Shown here in pieces: positions 6,567 to 13,686 of a stretch of DNA of 13,709 bases. Source of the stretch: Sphingomonas sp. (GTDB taxonomy: Bacteria > Pseudomonadota > Alphaproteobacteria > Sphingomonadales > Sphingomonadaceae); contig JASLBO010000407.1 in NCBI GenBank assembly GCA_030146605.1, positions 1 to 13,709 on the forward strand, in the 5' to 3' direction. The first letter of the stretch is position 1; every line of letters begins with the position of its first letter. A program made the position numbers and the translations under genes. The notes under the pieces are model-generated. The model was not told where the DNA came from. It ran no database searches and saw only the letters and a program-made list of their open reading frames with translations.

Positions 6567-8030
6567 CTATTCCTTCTCGTTTCGCAAGTGGTTCAACGGG
6601 TGCCAGCCGCGCGCGTTCCCCTGCCAATTCCCCAGGCGCAGCGCGACGAGCGACCAGCGCAGCGGCTGCGCGATCGGGATCCAGGCGCCATCGGCGGTCA
6701 GCGCCGCGTCGGCCTCGGCGATCCGCTGCGCGCGGGCCCGCAGATCCGGCGCCTCGCGCCCGGCTGCGATCAGCGCCCTGGCTTCGTCCGAACAAGCGAC
6801 GCATGCGGTCTGCACGAACCAGCGGCCGCTGTCATATGGCGCGAGCGTGTCGATCAACTGCAAATCGGCGGCGGCATCCGGGCCTGCCCGTTGCGGGGTA
6901 ATGCCGATCCGCAGCATCGCTTCGGCAAGATGTGCCCATATCAGCGTCCCGCCCGGGCCGGCGGGGAGGGCGATCCGCAGCGCCAGCGGCCCAGGATGCG
7001 CCCGCCGCCAAAGCTCGACGCGTTCGCGGGCCGTCCGCCTCCGTGCTTCGGGCGGGAGCGCACCCCATTCGGGCCGGGCCGGGGGCGCGGCTGAGTCGAG
7101 CTGGCCGGGAAGCAACGTCTCGAGCGGCGTCCATTCGGGGCGTACCCCGCGAGTCAGCGCCACCCGGTCGATCGCCATCGCGACGGCGGCGCGGTTTCCC
7201 GGCTCGGAAAGGAAGCCCGCACGTTCGCGCACGGCGAGCCCGAACAGCCCCAGCGGCTGCTCGACCTGCACATTGGCGGGGGCGAGTTCGGCCTGGGCGA
7301 TTATCGGCCAATCGGCAAAGGTCCCGCCGAGGATCAGGTCGGATTCCCGGGCCTTGAAGCGGGCCAGCGCGAGCGCGGCGCGTTCGCCCAGCAGATGCAC
7401 GGTCTCCTGGGGTTCGGGTGCGGCCTTGTCGGTGCCGCCGCGTGGGTCGGGCGCCGGACGAAGCAGCACCCCGCGCGCCATCGGCTGGGCGCGGAACGGG
7501 CCGCTGCCGTCGAGCGTGGCGGTGCGGAACACCGCCAGCTCGGGCTGGGCGAACAACTTGAGCAGATCGGGCCGCGGCCGCTTCAGCCGTACTTCGATCA
7601 CCGTCGGCGTCATTTCGACGATCTCGTCGATGACCGCGAGAAACGGCGCGAGCGTGTTGCGGCTGCCCGGCGCCGCGGCGCGGCGGAGCACCCGGACCAC
7701 CTGCGCCGCGCTCACCGGGGCGCCGTCCGGCCAATTGGCTTCGCGCAGGCGGAAGATGTAGCTGCGCCCGTCGTCGATGACGATCCAGCGCTCGGCCAAT
7801 GCAGGCTCGATCTGTCCGGCGGCATCGAACCGCACGAGCCCCTGCGCCGTGGCGCCCATCAGCACGCGTTCGGCGGGGTCCAATGGTCCTGCACCAGGAT
7901 CGGCCAGCTTCGCCTCGCCGCCGATGACGCTCACCACCACGGGGGCGTCGTCCGTGCGCTGGCCGCCGCTGCATCCTCCCGCTGCCAGCGCGAGGCCGAG
8001 CAGAGCAACAAGGAAAGTCGATCGCCGCAT
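6567..8030 (-). CDS. ABC transporter substrate-binding lipoprotein, peptide/nickel family (SBP_bac_5)
   Basis: This is an extracytoplasmic solute-binding protein of the DppA/OppA type, 487 residues (slightly short for the family). The N-terminus MRRSTFLVALLGLALAAGGC is a lipoprotein signal with the lipid-modified Cys at 20; the lipobox (AGGC) is loose. Family features are the opening GLVRFDAAGQIEPALAERW, then RSYIFRLREANWPDG, SAAQVVRVLRRA, and a later block with NRAAVAMAIDRVALT before the second lobe. The ATG at 8030 has AAGG at a good distance; an open frame continues upstream to 8435 but is a shadow. No permease or ATPase gene is in the window, so it is an orphan unless its transporter is elsewhere. 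The ligand cannot be deduced. DUF4112 follows four bases after the stop. Confidence 0.9.
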   Translation of the reverse strand: MRRSTFLVALLGLALAAGGCSGGQRTDDAPVVVSVIGGEAKLADPGAGPLDPAERVLMGATAQGLVRFDAAGQIEPALAERWIVIDDGRSYIFRLREANWPDGAPVSAAQVVRVLRRAAAPGSRNTLAPFLAVIDEIVEMTPTVIEVRLKRPRPDLLKLFAQPELAVFRTATLDGSGPFRAQPMARGVLLRPAPDPRGGTDKAAPEPQETVHLLGERAALALARFKARESDLILGGTFADWPIIAQAELAPANVQVEQPLGLFGLAVRERAGFLSEPGNRAAVAMAIDRVALTRGVRPEWTPLETLLPGQLDSAAPPARPEWGALPPEARRRTARERVELWRRAHPGPLALRIALPAGPGGTLIWAHLAEAMLRIGITPQRAGPDAAADLQLIDTLAPYDSGRWFVQTACVACSDEARALIAAGREAPDLRARAQRIAEADAALTADGAWIPIAQPLRWSLVALRLGNWQGNARGWHPLNHLRNEKE

Positions 8031-8059
8031 CTTGGGCCTTCGCTGATGGAGACGAGGCA

Positions 8060-8088
8060 GGTGTATGATCCGGCCGCCGCCGTGCCAA
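8060..8088 (-). promoter_or_regulatory. Candidate promoter of the solute-binding protein gene
   Basis: On the minus strand TTGGCA (8083-8088, five of six to the -35 consensus) is followed after 17 bases by TACACC (8060-8065, three of six to the -10 consensus). It would give a leader of about 25 bases before the ATG at 8030. The weak -10 keeps this tentative. Confidence 0.35.
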
Positions 8089-8147
8089 CCCCTTGGCCCG
8101 CTCTCCACTCGCATCGCCGCCGCTTGCCGCGTCGTATCCATTTTGGG

Positions 8148-8172
8148 GGAACCTGCAGCTGTTCGAAGGGTT
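8148..8172 (+). promoter_or_regulatory. Candidate EcfG-type (general stress) promoter of the small exported protein
   Basis: GGAAC (8148-8152), a 16-base spacer, then GGTT (8169-8172) is one mismatch from GGAAC-N16/17-CGTT, the promoter recognised by the alphaproteobacterial general-stress sigma factor EcfG. Transcription would start near 8180, giving a leader of about 25 bases that contains the ribosome binding site of the gene at 8206. Confidence 0.4.
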
Positions 8173-8205
8173 TCTGCGGCGTCCCCAAAGCCGAGGAGTA
8201 ATTGA

Positions 8206-8439
8206 ATGGCGCGTATATTGGCAAAGGCCGCGACTGCGGTGGCCGCACTTTCACTGGCGGCGACGCCCGCGATCGCCGCACAAGGTTCGGCGTCGAAGCT
8301 GTCGCTTCGTGCTTCGACTGCATCTGACAAGGAATCAGATCTCGCCGGTGCGCCGATCATCGCGATCATCGGCGTGGCGGCGATCATCGCCGGCGGCGTC
8401 ATCATCGCCACCGAAGACGACGATCCCGACAGCAACTGA
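8206..8439 (+). CDS. Small exported single-helix protein of unknown function
   Basis: The 77-residue product begins with a textbook signal peptide (MARILAKAATAVAALSLAAT, likely cleaved after AIA near residue 24). It then has a Ser/Ala/Lys-rich linker, a hydrophobic helix near 48-68 (PIIAIIGVAAIIAGGVIIAT), and an acidic tail, EDDDPDSN. The mature protein would be about 53 residues, anchored in the inner membrane from the periplasmic side. The start is very well supported by GAGGAG seven bases before the ATG. I believe similar small proteins occur in sphingomonads, but their role is not established. The stop codon is only three bases from the 3' end of the convergent tRNA-Leu gene, and no terminator lies before that gene. 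Confidence 0.88.
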   Translation: MARILAKAATAVAALSLAATPAIAAQGSASKLSLRASTASDKESDLAGAPIIAIIGVAAIIAGGVIIATEDDDPDSN

Positions 8440-8442
8440 GGC

Positions 8443-8529
8443 TGGTGCGGACGGCGGGACTCGAACCCGCACGCCCCGAGGGGCAGAAGATTTTAAGTCT
8501 CCGGCGTCTACCGGTTCCGCCACGTCCGC
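8443..8529 (-). tRNA. tRNA-Leu(UAA)
   Basis: The 87-base gene includes an encoded CCA (8443-8445). The acceptor arms GCGGACG and CGTCCGC pair over all seven positions, with A as discriminator. The D-arm region contains GTGGCGGAACCGGTAGAC. The anticodon arm is GGAGA-CTTAAAA-TCTTC with anticodon TAA. A long variable arm (GCCCCTCGGGGC), typical of leucine tRNAs, is followed by the T arm GCGGG-TTCGAGT-CCCGC. It decodes UUA, and UUG by wobble. It lies downstream of ihfB on the same strand. Confidence 0.97.
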
Positions 8530-8551
8530 ACGTCTATAGCCCTGCAAGCGC

Positions 8552-8596
8552 ATGAGGCCGGAACCGTCAAGCGGTTCCGGCCTCATCTGCGTTTTT
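8552..8596 (+). terminator. Strong intrinsic terminator between tRNA-Leu and ihfB
   Basis: ATGAGGCCGGAACCG (8552-8566) pairs perfectly over 15 bases with 8572-8586 around a five-base loop. On the plus strand TTTTT follows at 8592-8596. The T tract points to termination of plus-strand transcripts, for which the only visible source is the small-protein gene at 8206. In the minus direction it also lies just past the ihfB stop, where the stem alone could end ihfB transcription. Confidence 0.8.
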
Positions 8597-8614
8597 GAAA
8601 GGCTTGCGAGCCGC

Positions 8615-8893
8615 TCAGACGTTGAGGCGGACGCGCATTTCCTTGCCGGGCTTGAAATAAGGGACGCGCTTGGGCGCGACGTCGACGGTCTCGCCGGTGC
8701 GCGGATTGCGGCCGGTGCGGCCGTCGCGGGCGCGAGTGGAGAAGGCGCCGAAGCCACGCAACTCGACCCGGCCATCCTCGGTCAGGCGGCTGACGATTTC
8801 ATCGAAGAAGACCGAGACGATCTTCTCGACCTCGCGTGCCGACAGGCCGGGATTTTCATCCACCAGCAATTGCACGAGTTCCGAACGGATCAT
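8615..8893 (-). CDS. ihfB: Integration host factor subunit beta
   Basis: This is a nucleoid-associated DNA-bending protein of the HU/IHF family that works as a heterodimer with IhfA in recombination, replication and transcription. The 92-residue product reads [20 protein letters not shown] and then [44 protein letters not shown] and [11 protein letters not shown]64 in RNPRTG is the residue that intercalates at the DNA kink. IHF-beta rather than HU or IHF-alpha is chosen from the MxRSEL start, the sequence of the arm, and its place downstream of rpsA, as in E. coli. The ATG at 8893 has GGAGG six bases upstream; a longer frame to 8980 is not needed. The gap to rpsA is 172 bases, so it may have its own promoter. 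Confidence 0.95.
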   Translation of the reverse strand: MIRSELVQLLVDENPGLSAREVEKIVSVFFDEIVSRLTEDGRVELRGFGAFSTRARDGRTGRNPRTGETVDVAPKRVPYFKPGKEMRVRLNV

Positions 8894-8961
8894 CCGCACC
8901 CTCCCTTGGCACACGCGGACCGCGGTACGTCCAACGCGGCTAATCCCCAACGCAGGCACCG

Positions 8962-8990
8962 CTCTAGCCCCGTTTCCCAAGTTGCATCAA
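8962..8990 (-). promoter_or_regulatory. Weak candidate promoter of ihfB
   Basis: On the minus strand TTGATG (8985-8990) is followed after 17 bases by CTAGAG (8962-8967). The -10 match is poor. It lies between the rpsA terminator and ihfB, where a separate promoter would be expected. Confidence 0.25.
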
Positions 8991-9031
8991 CCCGAAGATT
9001 AACAGTTTAGGGGATTTATTTGAAGCGACGA

Positions 9032-9057
9032 GGGGAAGCGGCCTAAGCCGCTTCCCC
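9032..9057 (-). terminator. Terminator hairpin of rpsA
   Basis: GGGGAAGCGGC (9032-9042) and GCCGCTTCCCC (9047-9057) form a perfect 11-base stem with a four-base loop, nine bases beyond the rpsA stop codon. The stretch after it on the minus strand is only mildly T-rich. Confidence 0.75.
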
Positions 9058-9065
9058 AGGCTGCA

Positions 9066-10781
9066 TCAGTTCTTCTCGTTGTTGCGTGCCTTGAGGGCCT
9101 CGCCGAGAATGTCGCCCAGCGACGCGCCCGAGTCGGACGAGCCATATTGCTGAACGGCCTGCTTCTCTTCGGCAATCTGCATCGCCTTGACCGAGAAGGT
9201 CGGCTTCTTCGAACGATCGAAGCCGGTGACCATCGCGTCGAACTTCTGCGCGACCTGGAAGCGCTCGGGGCGCTGCTCGTCGCGGTCGCGGCCGAGATCG
9301 GTCCGCTTGATGAAGCCCGTCGCGCCGTCCTCGCCGACCTGTACCTCGAGGCCCGCGTCGCGGACTTCGAGAACCGTGACGGTGACGACCTGGTTCTTGT
9401 TGAGCTTGTCGCCTTCGCCGGCCACCACGGCCGCCGAAGGACCGCCGCGCTCGAGCTGCTTCATGCCGAGGCTGATGCGCTCCTTGTCGGGCTCGATCGC
9501 GAGCACGACCGCCTTAACGGTCTCGCCCTTGCGATGCAGGTTGAGCGCGTCCTCGCCCGAGATGCCCCAGGCGATGTCGGACATGTGGACCATGCCGTCG
9601 ACGTCGTTGTCGAGGCCGATGAACAGGCCGAATTCGGTGGCGTTCTTGACTTCGCCCTCGACTTCGCTGCCGACCGGATGGGCTGCCGCGAAGGCCTCCC
9701 ACGGGTTCGAGATCGCCTGCTTGAGGCCCAGCGAGATGCGGCGCTTCTCGGCGTCGACCTCGAGGACGACCACATCGACTTCCTGCGAAGTCGAGACGAT
9801 CTTGCCCGGATGGACGTTCTTCTTGGTCCAGCTCATCTCGGAGACGTGGACGAGGCCCTCGATACCCGCTTCGAGCTCGACGAACGCGCCGTACTCGGTG
9901 ATGTTGGTCACGCGGCCGGTGAGCTTCGCGCCGACCGGGTACTTCTCGGCTGCGCCATCCCACGGATCGCTCTCGAGCTGCTTCATGCCAAGGCTGATGC
10001 GCTGCGTGTCGCGGTTGATGCGGATGATCTGCACCTTCACCGTGTCACCGATGTTGAGCACTTCGCTCGGGTGGTTGACGCGCTTGTAGCTGAGGTCGGT
10101 GACGTGGAGCAGGCCGTCGATGCCGCCGAGGTCGACGAACGCACCGTAATCGGTGATGTTCTTGACGACGCCGTCGATCACCTGGCCCTCGGCCAGCGAC
10201 TGGATCAGGCCCGAGCGCTGCTCGGCGCGGGTTTCCTCGAGCACCGCACGACGCGACACGACGATGTTGCCGCGCTTGCGGTCCATCTTGAGGATCTGGA
10301 AGGGCTGGGGGATGTCCATCAGCGGGGTGACGTCGCGCACCGGGCGGATGTCGACCTGCGAGCCGGGGAGGAAGGCCACCGCGCCCGAAAGGTCGACGGT
10401 GAAGCCGCCCTTGACGCGGCCGAAGATGACGCCCTCGACGCGCGCGGTCTTGGCGAACTCGGTTTCGAGCGTGTCCCAGGCGGCTTCGCGGCGGGCGCGG
10501 TCGCGGCTGAGCATGGCTTCGCCGTTCGCATTCTCGACGCGGTCGACATAGACCTGCACTTCGTCGCCGACCTTGAGATCGGCCTTCTGGCCCGGCGCTG
10601 CGAATTCGCGCAGCGGCACGCGGCCTTCGGACTTCAGGCCGACGTCGATGACCGCGAGGTCGTTCTCGATGCCGGTGACGGTGCCGATGACGACGCGGCC
10701 TTCAAAGCTTTCTGCGCCGCCGAGAGTTTGTTCGAGGAGCGCCGCGAAATCGTCGCGGCTGGGGTTTGCCGTAGTGGCCAT
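9066..10781 (-). CDS. rpsA: 30S ribosomal protein S1
   Basis: S1 binds mRNA on the 30S subunit and unwinds structured or weakly Shine-Dalgarno-led messages during initiation. The 571 residues carry six S1 (OB-fold) repeats, near 26-93, 112-178, 197-267, 284-354, 371-441 and 463-533. The first two bind the ribosome in known S1 proteins and are the more divergent. Repeats 3 to 5 show the canonical DYGAFVDLGGIDGLLHVTDLS, EYGAFVELEAGIEGLVHVSEMSW and EFGLFIGLDNDVDGMVHMSDIAW patterns, each closing with RISLGxKQ. The tail SGASLGDILGEALKARN is typical of alphaproteobacterial S1. The ATG at 10781 has AGGA about 11 bases upstream, a weak site as in other rpsA genes. Order cmk-rpsA-ihfB matches E. coli. 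Confidence 0.98.
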   Translation of the reverse strand: MATTANPSRDDFAALLEQTLGGAESFEGRVVIGTVTGIENDLAVIDVGLKSEGRVPLREFAAPGQKADLKVGDEVQVYVDRVENANGEAMLSRDRARREAAWDTLETEFAKTARVEGVIFGRVKGGFTVDLSGAVAFLPGSQVDIRPVRDVTPLMDIPQPFQILKMDRKRGNIVVSRRAVLEETRAEQRSGLIQSLAEGQVIDGVVKNITDYGAFVDLGGIDGLLHVTDLSYKRVNHPSEVLNIGDTVKVQIIRINRDTQRISLGMKQLESDPWDGAAEKYPVGAKLTGRVTNITEYGAFVELEAGIEGLVHVSEMSWTKKNVHPGKIVSTSQEVDVVVLEVDAEKRRISLGLKQAISNPWEAFAAAHPVGSEVEGEVKNATEFGLFIGLDNDVDGMVHMSDIAWGISGEDALNLHRKGETVKAVVLAIEPDKERISLGMKQLERGGPSAAVVAGEGDKLNKNQVVTVTVLEVRDAGLEVQVGEDGATGFIKRTDLGRDRDEQRPERFQVAQKFDAMVTGFDRSKKPTFSVKAMQIAEEKQAVQQYGSSDSGASLGDILGEALKARNNEKN

Positions 10782-10993
10782 AGAGGATCAGTTCCTGGTT
10801 GCGTTTTTTCCGGCCAGCCGGTTGAATCCGGCGGTCTTGAAAGGCCGAAATTGCCGCGGCGGCCGAATGCCGGTCGCGGCATCCAGGCGGACGAAACAAA
10901 CGGAGGCACCAGACGCGGTTGAATGCGAAAAGGGCGCGGCAGAATAGTTTCTCCACGCCATACCTCCGCGAGCCACGCCCGCAGGACCCGCGG

Positions 10994-11022
10994 CCCATAG
11001 CGGAACCGGGCGGATGAGGCAA
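10994..11022 (-). promoter_or_regulatory. Candidate rpsA promoter with a leader of about 200 bases
   Basis: On the minus strand TTGCCT (11017-11022) is followed after exactly 17 bases by TATGGG (10994-10999) in the context GCTATGGGCC, with a GC-rich discriminator of the kind seen at stringently controlled promoters. It starts just after the cmk stop codon. The transcript would have about 200 untranslated bases before rpsA, enough for the autoregulatory structure known for rpsA in other bacteria. Confidence 0.5.
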
Positions 11023-11048
11023 GGCGATCGCGCCTTCGCTTGCGACGT

Positions 11049-11678
11049 TCAGCCCCTGCCGCGGTCTCGTTGTTCGACCAGCGCGATTGCCCGCTGCACG
11101 GCCGCGTCGATCGACAGAAAGCTGGTGTCGAGCACGACTGCGTCCCCGGCTTGCCGCATCGGCGCCTCGGAGCGCTGCGAATCGCGCTCGTCACGCGTAC
11201 GAATGTCGGCCAGCACCTTGTCGAGGCTGGTGTCTGCGCCCTGCTTGCGCAGTTCGAGATGGCGGCGTTGCGCGCGTATCGTCGGAGTCGCTTTGACGAA
11301 CAGCTTCACCTCGGCCTCTGGCGCGATCACGGTGCCGATGTCGCGTCCGTCGAGCACCGCGCCGCCCGGCTGCCGGGCGAAGTTGCGCTGGCGCTCTAGC
11401 AGGGCGGCGCGCACCGGCGGATGCGCCGAGACGATGGACGCCAGCCTGCCGACTTCATCGGTGCGCAGCCACGGGTCGTCGAGCAATCCGTCGTCAAACC
11501 CACAGGACGCGACGGCGTCGCGCTCCGACGCCGGATCGAGTCCATCGCGCAACAAGGTCGCTGCAACCGCGCGATAGAGCAGGCCGGAATCGAGATGCGG
11601 CAAATGATAGTGGCGCGCCAGTGCGCGGGCGATGGTGCCCTTGCCCGAAGCTGCCGGTCCGTCGACGGCGATGATCAT
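11049..11678 (-). CDS. cmk: (d)CMP kinase (cytidylate kinase)
   Basis: Cmk phosphorylates CMP and dCMP to the diphosphates with ATP, recycling pyrimidine nucleotides from RNA turnover. The 209-residue product opens with [15 protein letters not shown], whose residues 7-15 are the Walker A loop. [33 protein letters not shown] (with the CMP-binding DGRDIGT) and RAQRRHLEL with [12 protein letters not shown] (LID region) follow, and [13 protein letters not shown] is near the end. I chose the ATG at 11678 because family members start right at this motif. An ATG at 11720 would add 14 non-conserved residues, and neither start has a good ribosome binding site. aroA lies 191 bases upstream on the same strand; that gap holds no gene I can see. 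Confidence 0.95.
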   Translation of the reverse strand: MIIAVDGPAASGKGTIARALARHYHLPHLDSGLLYRAVAATLLRDGLDPASERDAVASCGFDDGLLDDPWLRTDEVGRLASIVSAHPPVRAALLERQRNFARQPGGAVLDGRDIGTVIAPEAEVKLFVKATPTIRAQRRHLELRKQGADTSLDKVLADIRTRDERDSQRSEAPMRQAGDAVVLDTSFLSIDAAVQRAIALVEQRDRGRG

Positions 11679-11869
11679 GCGCACGCGTTCGCCGTGCGCG
11701 GGCGGTGCGTCAAGGGGCATCCTCATAATGCGGGTCGATGCGGCATGGGCTTGGCCACAAGCGACCGGCCCGCGGCCCCGCCGCCACTTAATGGGCACTC
11801 CCCGCTTCGCCAGGGAGATCAAGGTCGCCGAAGCGCGAGGCTGGCGTGACGTTGGAGGGCGAGCAAGGA

Positions 11870-13198
11870 TCAGCCCGGGAGGAGCGACTCCACGACGTCG
11901 AAAAAGCCCGGATAGCTCGTAGCCACCGGCGATACATCGTCGATCGTGATCGCTTTCCGCGCGGCGAGCCCGGCGACCGCCATGCTCATCGCGATCCGGT
12001 GGTCGAGCTTCGAGGCGACATGCGCGTCGCCCGCGAGAACGTCGCCGCAGGAGCCCTCGATCTCCAGCCCGTCCTCGTGCTCGACGATTGTGACGCCTGC
12101 GGCTTCGAGCGCAATGCGCATCGTCGCAATCCGATCCGATTCCTTGACGCGCAGTTCGTGCGCGCCGCGCGCGACTGTGCGGCCCTGGGCGAACGCCGCG
12201 GCCACGAACAGGACGGGATATTCGTCGATCATGCTCGGTGCGAGTTCGGGTGGGACTTCGATCGCGCTGAGCGGGGCGTGGCGAACCCGCAGGTCGGCCA
12301 CCGGCTCGCCGCCCACTTCGCGCGGGTCGAGGTCGACGATGTCTGCCCCCATAAGTTTGAGCGCCGTGATCAGCCCGGTGCGGGTCGGGTTCATGCAGAC
12401 GTTGCGGATCAGGATCTCTGAGCCCGGCACGATCGATGCGGCGACCAGCCAGAAGCCCGCCGAGGAAGGATCCCCGGGCACGACGATGTGCTGGGGCCTG
12501 AGCTCCGCCTCTCCGGTGACCGAGATGATCCTGCCTTTTGCCGTCTCCTCGACGCTGAGCTCCGCGCCGAACCCGCGCAGCATCCGCTCGCTATGGTCGC
12601 GGGTCGGCACCGGCTCGATCACGCGGGTGATCCCCGGCGTGTTGAGGCCCGCGAGCAGCACCGCCGACTTGACCTGCGCCGATGCGACGGGGAGGATATA
12701 TTCGATCGGTACCGCGGGATTGAGCCCGCGTATCATCAGCGGCAGCCGCCCCCCGGGCGAAGCGGTGATGTCCGCGCCCATCTTCGACAGCGGCTCGATC
12801 ACCCGGCACATCGGGCGGCCGGAGAGCGAGGCATCGCCGGTGAAGGTCGCGGTGATCGGGTGGCTCGCGACCAACCCCATCAGCAGCCGCGTGGAGGTGC
12901 CCGAGTTCCCCATGTCGAGCGCCGCCTGCGGCTGGAGCAGCCCGCCGACGCCGACGCCGTGCACCCGCCAGGCCCCGTCGTCGCCGCGCTTGATGTCCGC
13001 GCCCATCGCGCGCATCGCAGCGGCAGTGGCGAGCACGTCCTCGCCGTCGAGCAGCCCCTCGATGCGGCTTTCCCCTACCGCCAGCGCCGAGAACATCAGC
13101 GAACGATGGCTGATCGACTTGTCGCCGGGGACGGTGACGGTGCCGCGCAGCGGACCGCGCGCGGAGACGGTGAAGGGGCGGGGCTCTGGCTGCGACAT
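11870..13198 (-). CDS. aroA: 3-phosphoshikimate 1-carboxyvinyltransferase (EPSP synthase), class II type
   Basis: EPSP synthase joins shikimate 3-phosphate and phosphoenolpyruvate in the sixth step of the shikimate pathway, toward chorismate and aromatic amino acids. The 442-residue product shows [11 protein letters not shown] (23-33), [17 protein letters not shown] (94-110), [20 protein letters not shown] (170-189), TRDHSERML (199-207), [11 protein letters not shown] (240-250), MNPTRTG (269-275), [15 protein letters not shown] (323-337) and [10 protein letters not shown] (348-357). The combination of RDHSE, SAQVK and NPTR marks the class II branch, to which Agrobacterium CP4 EPSPS belongs. 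Residue 100, which is Ala in CP4, is Gly here. The ATG at 13198 precedes [19 protein letters not shown]; the frame is open to 13324 but the added part is not family-like. No good ribosome binding site is seen. Confidence 0.96.
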   Translation of the reverse strand: MSQPEPRPFTVSARGPLRGTVTVPGDKSISHRSLMFSALAVGESRIEGLLDGEDVLATAAAMRAMGADIKRGDDGAWRVHGVGVGGLLQPQAALDMGNSGTSTRLLMGLVASHPITATFTGDASLSGRPMCRVIEPLSKMGADITASPGGRLPLMIRGLNPAVPIEYILPVASAQVKSAVLLAGLNTPGITRVIEPVPTRDHSERMLRGFGAELSVEETAKGRIISVTGEAELRPQHIVVPGDPSSAGFWLVAASIVPGSEILIRNVCMNPTRTGLITALKLMGADIVDLDPREVGGEPVADLRVRHAPLSAIEVPPELAPSMIDEYPVLFVAAAFAQGRTVARGAHELRVKESDRIATMRIALEAAGVTIVEHEDGLEIEGSCGDVLAGDAHVASKLDHRIAMSMAVAGLAARKAITIDDVSPVATSYPGFFDVVESLLPG

Positions 13199-13217
13199 CG
13201 CGGGCGGCTTTGACAGT

Positions 13218-13239
13218 CGCCTTGCGTCATGGCAAGGCG
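13218..13239. repeat. Inverted repeat in the aroA / TIGR02300 divergent intergenic region
   Basis: CGCCTTGC (13218-13225) and GCAAGGCG (13232-13239) are perfect eight-base arms around a six-base centre, 20 bases upstream of the aroA start. It overlaps a possible minus-strand -35 (TTGCCA, 13230-13235). It could be an operator or a leader hairpin. Confidence 0.45.
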
Positions 13240-13298
13240 CGCCCCACTTCCGGGGCACACCCGAAATCCAAGATATTTTGAAAGGCAAGAGGCAACAC

Positions 13299-13619
13299 AT
13301 GGTGAAGCCGGAATGGGGCACCAAGCGCGCGTGCCCGAAGTGCGGAACGCGCTTTTACGATCTGACCAAGGACGAGCCGGTCACCTGCATCGCTTGTTCC
13401 TATGCGTGGGAGCCCGAACCGATCCTCAAGTCGAAGCAGCCGCTCCCGTTCGAAGCGGCCAAGGTCAGCCCGGCCAAGCCGGAGGCGGTCGATTCGGATC
13501 TGGGTGACGAAGATCTGGACATCGCCGAGGACGAAGAGCCGTCCCCCGACGACGACGTCGATCTGGGCGGCGACGACGATCTCGGTGTCGAGACGGCGAC
13601 CGACGAGGACGATCAGTAA
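13299..13619 (+). CDS. TIGR02300 family (FYDLN-acid) zinc-ribbon protein
   Basis: The 106-residue product begins MVKPEWGTKRACPKCGTRFYDLTKDEPVTC. CPKC (12-15) and CIAC (30-33) form a zinc ribbon, and FYDL sits between them as in the FYDLN-acid family, although the usual Asn after FYDL is Thr here. From about residue 60 the protein is a low-complexity acidic tail rich in Asp and Glu (DSDLGDEDLDIAEDEEPSPD, then further DDD runs). The family is confined largely to alphaproteobacteria and has no established function. Zinc or nucleic-acid-associated binding would be guesses. The ATG has AGAGG six bases upstream. Its position divergent from aroA is one I have seen repeatedly in alphaproteobacteria. 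Confidence 0.93.
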   Translation: MVKPEWGTKRACPKCGTRFYDLTKDEPVTCIACSYAWEPEPILKSKQPLPFEAAKVSPAKPEAVDSDLGDEDLDIAEDEEPSPDDDVDLGGDDDLGVETATDEDDQ

Positions 13620-13631
13620 GAAAATCGGTGC

Positions 13632-13662
13632 GGCAAGGGCGCATGCAAAAAGCGTCCTTGCC
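13632..13662 (+). terminator. Terminator-like hairpin after the TIGR02300 gene
   Basis: GGCAAGGGCGC (13632-13642) and GCGTCCTTGCC (13652-13662) form an 11-base stem with one G-U pair and a nine-base A-rich loop, 12 bases past the stop codon. No T tract follows. Confidence 0.6.
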
Positions 13663-13686
13663 AAACCTGCGGAGCCCTTCTAATGG
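13658..13686 (+). promoter_or_regulatory. Candidate promoter of an off-window gene, stable-RNA type
   Basis: TTGCCA (13658-13663, five of six to the -35 consensus) is followed after exactly 17 bases by TAATGG (13681-13686) and then a GC-rich GGCCCG discriminator. The layout resembles promoters of tRNA, rRNA or ribosomal protein genes. No gene starts before the window ends 23 bases later. The -35 overlaps the right arm of the preceding terminator hairpin. Confidence 0.45.

Noticed and set aside
8083..8529. Possible tRNA-Leu promoter (TATAGA just before the tRNA, TTGACG within the terminator stem)
   Set aside because: TATAGA is too close to the mature 5' end to act as its -10, and the TTGACG to TATAGA spacing is 26 bases; no consistent promoter could be assigned.
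9147..10922. 591-codon open frame on the plus strand opposite rpsA
   Set aside because: It is the mirror of the rpsA codon bias: antisense frames stay open in high-GC genes. The sequence is rich in Asp, Val, Ala and Leu with no domain, and rpsA is certain.
11021..11036. AAGGCG-ATCG-CGCCTT hairpin after cmk
   Set aside because: Only a six-base stem, overlapping the predicted rpsA -35 and without a T tract; too weak to call a terminator.
11946..13298. Long plus-strand frame opposite aroA running into the TIGR02300 gene
   Set aside because: The part before 13299 is an antisense shadow of aroA; the real start has its own ribosome binding site directly before the zinc-ribbon sequence.
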